In this document: positions 11,358-18,328 of the stretch, one piece after another
How positions within the stretch are numbered: position 1 is the first letter of the stretch
How the letters are laid out: each line of letters opens with the position of its first letter
NCBI GenBank assembly: GCA_025358295.1
Contig: JANYJY010000047.1
Coordinates: forward strand, 1 to 55,969
Direction: 5' to 3'
DNA from: Gammaproteobacteria bacterium
GTDB taxonomy: Bacteria; Pseudomonadota; Gammaproteobacteria; Steroidobacterales; Steroidobacteraceae
Length of the DNA: 55,969 nucleotides
Translations under genes and position numbers: made by a program
The notes under the pieces: model-generated
Database searches by the model: none
Told to the model about the DNA's origin: nothing
Seen by the model: only the letters and a program-made list of their open reading frames with translations

Positions 11358-13087
11358 CAGTGTGATTCCCGGTCCACCGTGCTGCCGCTCGAGCCGGTCA
11401 GAAAATCAAGGTCGCAGCCGCGGTCGGCCTGCATGACATGCTCAACATACAACCGGTAGTAACCACGCGAGTACGCCGGCGGCGGCTTGGTCTTGCGCCA
11501 CGTCGAAGCGCGCAGGGCCAGTTCCTCGGGCGAAACCAGCAATTCGAGGCGCCGTTCGGGCCCATCGAATAAAATCTCGTCGCCGTCGCGCACCAGCGCC
11601 AGGGGGCCGCCGGCATTGGCTTCCGGGGCGACGTGCAGCACCACGGTTCCAAAGGCGGTGCCGCTCATGCGTGCATCCGAAATTCGCAGCATGTCGCGCA
11701 CCCCGCGCTCCAGCAGCTTGCGCGGCAGCGGCATGTTGCCGACCTCAGGCATGCCCGGATAGCCTTGCGGACCGCAGCCCTTGAGCACCAGTACTGAATT
11801 CTCGTCGACGTCGAGCTGCGGATCATCGATGCGCGCCCGCAAGTCCTCGATGGATTCGAACACCACCGCTCGGCCGCGATGCTTGAACAACGCATTGCTG
11901 GCCGCACTTGGCTTCATCACCGCGCCATTCGGACAAAGATTGCCGCTCAATACCCAGATCCCGGAAACGGGATTTACCGGCTCCGCCAGCGGGCGAACCA
12001 CCTCGTGGTTGTAGCACTCGGCGCCCGCAAAGCTGTCGCCGATACTCTGGCCCCAGACCGTCTTGCAATCCAAGTGCAGGAGCGGCGTCAGTTCCTTCAA
12101 GACCGCGGGCAGTCCTCCGGCGTAGTGCAGGTCCTCCATCAGGAACCGGCCCGAGGGCTGTAGGTCGACCAATAGCGGCACATCCACAGACAGGCGGTCG
12201 AAGTCCGCAAGCTCCAGAGGAATATTGAGGCGGCCGGCAATGGCGAGTAAGTGCAGCACCGCATTGGTGGAACCGCCGATGGCGGCGAGTACACGGATTG
12301 CATTCTCGAAGGCCTGTCGAGTCAGAATCGTCGATAGGCGAATGTCGTCACGCGCCATGCTGACAATCAGGCGGCCAGTCTCTTGCGCAATTCTGCGACG
12401 GCGTGCGTCGACGGCAGGCGCGGTCGCATTGAAGGGCAGGGCGAGGCCCATGACCTCCATCAAACACGCCATCGTTGATGCGCTGCCCATGGTCATGCAG
12501 GTCCCCGGGGTTCGCGACATGCCCGACTCCGCGGCCATGAAATCATCCAGTGACATTTTGTGCGCCCGCACGGCCTCGCTGAACTTCCAGACGTCGGTTC
12601 CGGAGCCAATGTCGCGACCGCGGAATTTGCCGTTGAGCATGGGGCCGCTCGAAACGACCATGGTCGGCAGATCGACACTCGCCGCTCCCATGACCTGGCC
12701 GGGCGTGGTCTTGTCGCAGCCGCCCAGCAGTACTACGGCATCGATCGGGTTGCCGCGAATGGACTCTTCGACTTCCATCGCCAGTAGATTGCGGAACAGC
12801 ATGGCGGTGGGCCGCATCTGTGTCTCGCCCAGCGACATGGCCGGAAACTCGAGCGGCAAGCCGCCGGCCTCCCAGACGCCGCGTTTGACGTGTTCGGCAA
12901 TATCGCGCAGTCCCGCATTGCAGGGCGTGAGTTCCGACCAGGTATTGCAAATGCCAATGACCGGACGGCCATCGAACACATCGGCAGGAAAGCCCTGGCT
13001 CTTCATCCAGCTGCGATGAATGAAACCGTCCTTGTCCTTTGGACCGTAACTCTTGGCACTTCGCAGCGGCTTTTTGATTGTCGTCAT
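11357..13087 (-). CDS. sugar-acid dehydratase, IlvD/Edd family (probable galactonate/arabonate dehydratase)
   Basis: A 576-residue Fe-S dehydratase converting an aldonate to the 2-keto-3-deoxy acid. Family motifs are ICNTWSELTPCNAGLRDIAE, the cluster cysteines in LLGGCDKTTPGQ and SRTPGTCMTMGSASTM, GGSTNAVLHLLAIA and the C-terminal DARMSGTAFGTVVLHVAPE. The pattern resembles L-arabonate/D-xylonate dehydratases rather than IlvD itself. Its place upstream of dgoK and dgoA indicates D-galactonate as the in vivo substrate. It therefore replaces the enolase-superfamily DgoD used by E. coli. First gene of the minus operon. Confidence 0.88.
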   Translation of the reverse strand: MTTIKKPLRSAKSYGPKDKDGFIHRSWMKSQGFPADVFDGRPVIGICNTWSELTPCNAGLRDIAEHVKRGVWEAGGLPLEFPAMSLGETQMRPTAMLFRNLLAMEVEESIRGNPIDAVVLLGGCDKTTPGQVMGAASVDLPTMVVSSGPMLNGKFRGRDIGSGTDVWKFSEAVRAHKMSLDDFMAAESGMSRTPGTCMTMGSASTMACLMEVMGLALPFNATAPAVDARRRRIAQETGRLIVSMARDDIRLSTILTRQAFENAIRVLAAIGGSTNAVLHLLAIAGRLNIPLELADFDRLSVDVPLLVDLQPSGRFLMEDLHYAGGLPAVLKELTPLLHLDCKTVWGQSIGDSFAGAECYNHEVVRPLAEPVNPVSGIWVLSGNLCPNGAVMKPSAASNALFKHRGRAVVFESIEDLRARIDDPQLDVDENSVLVLKGCGPQGYPGMPEVGNMPLPRKLLERGVRDMLRISDARMSGTAFGTVVLHVAPEANAGGPLALVRDGDEILFDGPERRLELLVSPEELALRASTWRKTKPPPAYSRGYYRLYVEHVMQADRGCDLDFLTGSSGSTVDRESH

Positions 13088-13129
13088 TAGGCTGTATCCA
13101 TCATCCGCGAAGTCCCGCGCCCGCGTCTA

Positions 13130-13160
13130 TTGACCAATTTTATATGATCAATATACCACG
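13130..13160. promoter_or_regulatory. AT-rich candidate promoter/operator for the dehydratase operon
   Basis: This AT-rich block lies 43-73 bases upstream of the minus-strand dehydratase start, in otherwise GC-rich DNA. It contains TTGACC on the plus strand, a TGATCA palindrome (13145-13150) and TTGATC on the minus strand that could serve as a -35 box. The GntR regulator encoded in the operon is a plausible binder. I see no convincing -10 box, so confidence is low. Confidence 0.3.
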
Positions 13161-13215
13161 CATGTTTGCGCGCGAGCGAGCGGCATTGCCGTGTCGCGCT
13201 CGTAAAATAGCGGAC

Positions 13216-13243
13216 TTGACCGCCAATTATCATATATTATAAT
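13216..13243 (+). promoter_or_regulatory. sigma70-type promoter for the SDR-GH2-GH53 operon
   Basis: TTGACC (13216-13221), a 16-base AT-rich spacer and a perfect TATAAT (13238-13243) form a near-consensus promoter. It would start transcription near 13250 and leave a leader of about 70 bases before the SDR start at 13319. The spacer contains ATTATCATATAT, which may be part of an operator. Confidence 0.6.
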
Positions 13244-13318
13244 ATTAATGCGATTTAATGGAAACCTACTGTTCCCGGCATCGTTGCGGCTCAATCAAAC
13301 TACCATCGCACCGATCCT

Positions 13319-14086
13319 ATGTTGCAAATAGATGATCTGAGGGATAAGGCGGTGCTGGTCACCGGAGCCAGCAGCGGGATCGGCGCGGCCGTGAGCCGGG
13401 CGTTCGCCGCACAAGGCGCGCGCGTAGCGGTGCACTGGCACTCGAATTCGGCGGCCGCGGATGCGGTGATCCGCGACATCCGCGATGCCGGCGGCTTCGC
13501 CGTGGAAATCCAGGGCAATCTGGTGGCCGGCGGCGTGCCCAGGCGCGTGGTCGATGCGAGCGCCGCAGCGCTCGGCGGTTTGGATGTGCTGATCAACAAT
13601 GCGGGGTCTCTCATCAGCCGTCAGCCGATTTTGCAGGCGGACGATGCCTGGGTGGACAGCGTTTTCAATCTTAATGCCAAGGCGGTCATCGGTACCTGTC
13701 AGGCGGCGGTTCCTCACATGAACGAGCGCGGCGCCGGCGTCATCATCAATGTCGGGTCGATTGCGGGCTTGGACGGCGGCGGTCCCGGAACGGGCGTATA
13801 CGGTTCGTCGAAGGCCTTCGTTCATAATCTGACGCGGCATTTGGCGCGTGAACTGGCGGGCCGGCTGATTCGCGTCAACACTGTCTCGCCGGGCGTCATC
13901 GACACCCCGTTCCATACCGAAACGCCGCCGGATCGCATGGAGGCAATGCGAAAGTCGGTGTATTTGGGCCGACTGGGTACGCCTGCGGATTGCGTGGGAG
14001 CGTTTCTTTTCCTCGCTTCGCAGCAGCTGAGCGGGTACATCACGGGGCAGATTATTCACGTCAACGGCGGGCAGGTGATGCCATGA
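13319..14086 (+). CDS. short-chain dehydrogenase/reductase, substrate unknown
   Basis: Classical SDR of 255 residues. The cofactor motif is VLVTGASSGIGAAVSRAFA (TGxxxGxG) with a basic/His segment VAVHWHSN after beta-2; NNAG, the catalytic serine in NVGSIAG, and YGSSK (Tyr/Lys) are all present. The C-terminus HVNGGQVMP is typical. It is first in the plus operon and its TGA overlaps the GH2 start (ATGA), so a role in galactan sugar oxidation, for instance a second galactose or galactonolactone-forming dehydrogenase, is inferred. No clear Shine-Dalgarno site precedes ATG 13319-13321. Confidence 0.88.
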   Translation: MLQIDDLRDKAVLVTGASSGIGAAVSRAFAAQGARVAVHWHSNSAAADAVIRDIRDAGGFAVEIQGNLVAGGVPRRVVDASAAALGGLDVLINNAGSLISRQPILQADDAWVDSVFNLNAKAVIGTCQAAVPHMNERGAGVIINVGSIAGLDGGGPGTGVYGSSKAFVHNLTRHLARELAGRLIRVNTVSPGVIDTPFHTETPPDRMEAMRKSVYLGRLGTPADCVGAFLFLASQQLSGYITGQIIHVNGGQVMP

Positions 14087-16197
14087 CAGTGCCGCGGATG
14101 AGGCGAACGTCAAATATTCTCGCCGCTGCGGCACTGTTGCTGTTGCTCAATGGCCCCTCACTGGGCGCCGATCGGACCGATCTCGATCACAGCTGGCTAT
14201 TTCACACCGATCCGAATCGCGTCGGTGAGTCTTCCGGATGGATCACCACGCTGCCGTCCGAGAGCGAGTCCGTCGATCTACCCCACACCTGGAACATCGG
14301 CAAGCTGCACGACTACCTGGGAGTGGGCTGGTACTTGCGCCGCTTTGTCATGCCGCCGCACGGCGCCGGCGGGCATGTCGAACTGCATTTCGGCGCGACC
14401 TTCTATACGGCCCGCGTCTGGCTGAACGGCAAGGAAATAGGTCGGCACGACGGCGGCTTCACCGCTTATTCCTTCGATATTACAGCGCACTTGCGCGGCA
14501 TGAACACGCTTGTAGTGCGTATCGACAACCGCCCGGGCCTTGCCACCATCCCCGGATTTGCGGAGCGAGGATCCGCGCAGGCGCGCTATGACTGGTGGAC
14601 CTACGGCGGCATGGTGCGCGACGTGTGGCTGACTTCGACGGGGCCAGCCTGGGTGCAGCGTCAGAGCATTCGCAGCGAAACAACCACCGACGGCGCGCTG
14701 GTTCACGATCAAGTGTATTTGCGCAGCGCATTCACTCATCCCACGCCGGTTACTCTGCGTGTCACGGCGCGGGGACCCGATGATCGCCCGGCCGCCGAGT
14801 CGACGCGGAGCGTCACCATGTCATCCGGGGCGCTCGACATGGACTTCTCCATGCCCCTCGCGCATCCGCAGCTGTGGGGCATAGATCAGCCCAATATGTA
14901 CCGGATGACGGTCGAGCTAGAAGATCGCAACCACAGAATTCTGGACCGCTCCAGCGACACCTTCGGCGTGCGCAGCGTCGACATTCAGGATCGCCATCTG
15001 CTGTTGAACGGGGAGCGGGTTCGTCTGACCGGGTTGGCGCGTCATGAGGATTCTCCGTGGGAGGGACTTGCGGAAACGCGGGGTACGATTTGGCATGACC
15101 TGGATGACATGAAGCGGCTGCACACGACCTTGTCGCGGCCGGTTCACTATCCACAGAATCCGTTGGTGTTGGAGTATGCCGACCGCCATGGAATCATGCT
15201 GATACCGGAAATCCCCGTCTGGCAATTCAGCGAAGCACAGCTGTCGGATCCGAAGGTCCTCGCACTCGCTGAACTCCAGATGCGGGAAATGATCGAGGAG
15301 TCGGGCAATCATCCGAGCATATTCGCCTGGAGTGTTGCGAATGAGAGCGCGATGGCGACGCCGGGCGGCATTGCCTATTTTCGCGCCATGCGCGACATGA
15401 TTCGCCGGCTCGATCCGGGCCGGTTCGTGAGTTTTGCGGACGACAACCTTCCCAAGCTGGAGCATGCGGAGAGCTCCGCGGCAAACGACGCCGACTTCGT
15501 CATGATGAATCAGTACTTCGGCTCGTGGCATGGTCCTGCGGAGGCGCTGGTTCCGGCTCTGGACAAGATGAACGCGTTATTTCCTCACAAAATGGTGATC
15601 ATTTCAGAGATGGGCTTCGCCGGGATTTTCGCCAAGGGGCCCATTGAGGCCGATCAGGCGCGCGTCAAGACCATACAGGAGCAAATGCCGGTGCTGGCCG
15701 CGCGCGATTGGATTGCTGGAACCATTCTCTGGTGCTATCAAGACTACAAATCTCCGCGCAATCTGTGGCCGGGAGGGTCGGAAGGCTATGTGGAACACGG
15801 CGTCGTCGATGAATATCGACAGCGCAAACCGTCCTATGATACGTGGCGAAAGGTGACCAGCCCGGCCGGCCTTGTCGCCACGTGGCAGGGCGCGGATGGG
15901 CGCCCACCGACCGCGTTCAGCGTGCTGTTGACGCCCCACTCGGCGGCGGATCTGCCTTACTATCGCTTGCGCGGCTATACCTTGAATTGGGCGCTCATCG
16001 ACGAGAAGGGCAGATCGCTCGTCGTGACGGAGCGCTCCATCGCCGATCTGAGTGTGCCTCTGGCTGTGGAAGGGGCCGTACCCGCTGCCGCGGACGGACA
16101 GGCGTATCGCATGACGATCACCTTGAAGGATCCGAGCGGTTTGGTCGTGGCGGACCAGTCGCTCGCTTGGCCGGTACGGCAACCCGAGGCACGATAG
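14083..16197 (+). CDS. secreted GH2 beta-galactosidase-like hydrolase
   Basis: A 704-residue glycoside hydrolase family 2 enzyme. The start ATG 14083-14085 overlaps the SDR stop; it gives a signal peptide (RMRRTSNILAAAALLLLLNG), whereas a longer frame runs inside the SDR gene. Order: signal 1-30, sugar-binding jelly roll about 35-190, immunoglobulin-like domain about 190-285, TIM barrel from about 290. The acid/base is Glu421 in WSVANES and the nucleophile Glu509 in VISEMGF. It is shorter than LacZ and closer in size to beta-glucuronidase/compact beta-galactosidases. With GH53 next door it probably cuts galacto-oligosaccharides in the periplasm. Confidence 0.9.
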   Translation: MTVPRMRRTSNILAAAALLLLLNGPSLGADRTDLDHSWLFHTDPNRVGESSGWITTLPSESESVDLPHTWNIGKLHDYLGVGWYLRRFVMPPHGAGGHVELHFGATFYTARVWLNGKEIGRHDGGFTAYSFDITAHLRGMNTLVVRIDNRPGLATIPGFAERGSAQARYDWWTYGGMVRDVWLTSTGPAWVQRQSIRSETTTDGALVHDQVYLRSAFTHPTPVTLRVTARGPDDRPAAESTRSVTMSSGALDMDFSMPLAHPQLWGIDQPNMYRMTVELEDRNHRILDRSSDTFGVRSVDIQDRHLLLNGERVRLTGLARHEDSPWEGLAETRGTIWHDLDDMKRLHTTLSRPVHYPQNPLVLEYADRHGIMLIPEIPVWQFSEAQLSDPKVLALAELQMREMIEESGNHPSIFAWSVANESAMATPGGIAYFRAMRDMIRRLDPGRFVSFADDNLPKLEHAESSAANDADFVMMNQYFGSWHGPAEALVPALDKMNALFPHKMVIISEMGFAGIFAKGPIEADQARVKTIQEQMPVLAARDWIAGTILWCYQDYKSPRNLWPGGSEGYVEHGVVDEYRQRKPSYDTWRKVTSPAGLVATWQGADGRPPTAFSVLLTPHSAADLPYYRLRGYTLNWALIDEKGRSLVVTERSIADLSVPLAVEGAVPAAADGQAYRMTITLKDPSGLVVADQSLAWPVRQPEAR

Positions 16198-16199
16198 CC

Positions 16200-17234
16200 A
16201 TGCATCCATTGACAGCCGCGCTGCTCGCATCCGTATGGCTGTGGCCGGCGGCATCGCGTGGCTCGGACTACGCGATCGGCGCCGACGTATCTTTCCTGGG
16301 CCAAGCAGAGCGACAGGGCGTCGTCTTCTCGGACGACGGCAAGAAGCAGCCGGCGCTGCGCATTCTGCACGAACACGGTTATCGCTGGATCCGGCTACGC
16401 TTGTTTCACAGCCCCACGGAACTACCCAACACTCTTCAGTACACCGTTGCGCTGGCCAAGGATGCCAAGGCGCTCGGCATGAAATTCCTGCTCGACTATC
16501 ACTATGCCGATGGCTGGGCCGATCCACAGCAGCAGGCCATCCCGCGCGCCTGGTCGGGACTGTCCCATGCAGAATTGACCAAGGCGGTATTCGACTACAC
16601 GCGCGACACGGTGGCGGCCTTTCGCGCGGCCGGCGTGCTTCCGGACATGATTCAGATCGGCAACGAAATCACCCACGGCATGCTGTGGCCGGACGGCAAG
16701 CTTGCGGAACACTGGGACAATTTCGCGGAACTCATCTACGCGGGAATCAATGGTGTCGACGCCGGCCGGGGCAACGGTCCGCGCCCTAGGATCATGATCC
16801 ATATCGATCGCGGCGCCGATATGGTGGGAACCAAGTACTTTCTCGACAAGCTCAATTCCTACGATATTCCTTATGACGTGATCGGACAGTCCTACTATCC
16901 CTGGTTTCACGGCAGCCTGAACGAATTGCGTGCCAATCTGACCTTCATGGCGAATGAATATCAGAAGGACATCGTGGTCGTGGAGACGGCTTACAATTGG
17001 AAGCCGACCGAATATGTGGGCAAGCCGGCGCCGTTTCCCGAATCACCCGAGGGGCAAAGGCAATTCCTCGACGAATTGAATCGCGTGGTGATGCAAACGC
17101 CGAATGGACGAGGTAAGGGAGTTTTCTGGTGGGAACCTGCCGTGACCGGAGCGTTGCGCAGCCGCGGCTATTTTGATGAGAAGCACAACTCGCTCCCCGT
17201 CATAGGCGTCTTCGACCGCTTCACGCGACAATAG
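16200..17234 (+). CDS. GH53 arabinogalactan endo-beta-1,4-galactanase
   Basis: Cuts beta-1,4-galactan, the side chain of pectin (type I arabinogalactan). The 344 residues start at ATG 16200-16202, two bases after the GH2 stop, with a short signal peptide (ALLASVWLWPAASRG). Family segments are GADVSFLGQAE, GYRWIRLRLF, FLLDYHYADGWADP, the acid/base Glu156 in IQIGNEITHG and the nucleophile Glu262 in VVVETAYNW, then GVFWWEPA. It is probably exported to the periplasm or outer surface. It sits with GH2 and a TonB receptor, a classic oligosaccharide-uptake setting. Confidence 0.95.
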   Translation: MHPLTAALLASVWLWPAASRGSDYAIGADVSFLGQAERQGVVFSDDGKKQPALRILHEHGYRWIRLRLFHSPTELPNTLQYTVALAKDAKALGMKFLLDYHYADGWADPQQQAIPRAWSGLSHAELTKAVFDYTRDTVAAFRAAGVLPDMIQIGNEITHGMLWPDGKLAEHWDNFAELIYAGINGVDAGRGNGPRPRIMIHIDRGADMVGTKYFLDKLNSYDIPYDVIGQSYYPWFHGSLNELRANLTFMANEYQKDIVVVETAYNWKPTEYVGKPAPFPESPEGQRQFLDELNRVVMQTPNGRGKGVFWWEPAVTGALRSRGYFDEKHNSLPVIGVFDRFTRQ

Positions 17235-17285
17235 CCCAGGCCGATGCATCCCGTCATACCCAACCAGCAGGGGAGGTAGTGGACA

Positions 17286-18284
17286 ATGAACAACCGCCGC
17301 AAATCATCGCATTGCATGGGTGCAGTCATTCTTGTGGCGGTGACCGGGATTGCGCATGCGCAAAATGCGCCCGGCACTCATCAGGATAATGGTGGAATCA
17401 ACGGCTCTCTGTCGCGCGAAGACCTGGAGAAGCTCGGCGGCGATCATGCTGGTGACGCGAATGTTCCACAGGCCACGGCAGCGGCGCGCGCCAAAGCCAA
17501 ATCGCAAAGCGAAGCTTTGGTCAACAACTTGCAACTCTCCTGCGACGTGAACGCTGCCGAACTCGTGGTTGAAGGCACGCGCAAGCCCGCCTCGGGTGGC
17601 AAGCCGATCGAGACGCGCGTGTACGAAGTCGCCTGCACTCAAGGAATGGGTTATTTGCTCGAGACCCAGGGAACCGAGCAGCCGATCGCTATTTCCTGTC
17701 TGAATGCCGAGGAGACGCGCGCCGACGATGCGGCAAAGGGCAAGACACCGGAATTCTTCTGCAAGCTTCCGGCCAATAAGGACGTTTATGCGACCGTGGC
17801 GTCGATAATCGCCGCCGGCGGCGGCGCGGGCTGCGCTGTCGGCAATGTGAAACTGTTCGGCCACAGCGAGTTGACCCGCTCAGAGTACAACGAAGTCGCT
17901 TGCAAGGACGGCAAGGGCTATCTGCTGCGGACGGCGTTGCCCGGCTCGCGGGCCAAGACCCTGGTGACGAGCTGCAGCGAGGCAGCGAAACAGGGAATTA
18001 AATGCCGCTTGACCGACGCCGGTCCAATCGATTTGCCGGTGACCCTGGACACATTCAAGGGCGTCCTGGCGCAGCATGGAGTGTCATGCAATATCGGACC
18101 GATTCGCTTGATAGGCCAGGAGGATCATCTCAAGCGCTATGTGGTGGAATACCGGTGCGCGGATCAACCCGGGGGAATGGTTGCATTCCTTCCGCTCGAG
18201 GGAAATACCAATCCCTACGAGGCCATGGACTGCCGCGCCGCTGCTGCGGCTCATTCCGTCACGTGCAAATTCGCAGAGCAGTAG
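17286..18284 (+). CDS. secreted protein with three four-cysteine repeats, function unknown
   Basis: I do not recognise this 332-residue protein. It starts at ATG 17286 after GGGGAGG (17270-17276) and has a signal peptide ending near AHA (residues 23-25). The mature part has three imperfect repeats of about 65-80 residues, each with four cysteines: Cys86/117/138/159, Cys183/206/230/240 and Cys268/291/316/327. Each repeat carries C-x-V/I-x4-L..., then YEVACxxGxGYLL or a variant, then a xxxSC and xxC segment. Twelve paired cysteines suggest disulfide-bonded periplasmic or surface modules. It is 51 bases after the galactanase gene and may be cotranscribed. Confidence 0.85.
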   Translation: MNNRRKSSHCMGAVILVAVTGIAHAQNAPGTHQDNGGINGSLSREDLEKLGGDHAGDANVPQATAAARAKAKSQSEALVNNLQLSCDVNAAELVVEGTRKPASGGKPIETRVYEVACTQGMGYLLETQGTEQPIAISCLNAEETRADDAAKGKTPEFFCKLPANKDVYATVASIIAAGGGAGCAVGNVKLFGHSELTRSEYNEVACKDGKGYLLRTALPGSRAKTLVTSCSEAAKQGIKCRLTDAGPIDLPVTLDTFKGVLAQHGVSCNIGPIRLIGQEDHLKRYVVEYRCADQPGGMVAFLPLEGNTNPYEAMDCRAAAAAHSVTCKFAEQ

Positions 18285-18297
18285 CGAGAAGGGAAGA

Positions 18298-18320
18298 CGG
18301 GACCGCAGGCAGCGGTCCCG
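18298..18320. terminator. bidirectional terminator hairpin
   Basis: A perfect nine-base stem, CGGGACCGC (18298-18306) and GCGGTCCCG (18312-18320), with loop AGGCA, lies between the convergent cysteine-repeat and TonB-receptor genes. There is no strong T run, so it may act as a weak or bidirectional terminator. Confidence 0.6.
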
Positions 18321-18328
18321 CCCAAGCC

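Noticed and set aside
15843-17234. Longer start for the GH53 gene
   Set aside because: The extension reads out of frame through the end of the GH2 gene; ATG 16200 gives a signal peptide.
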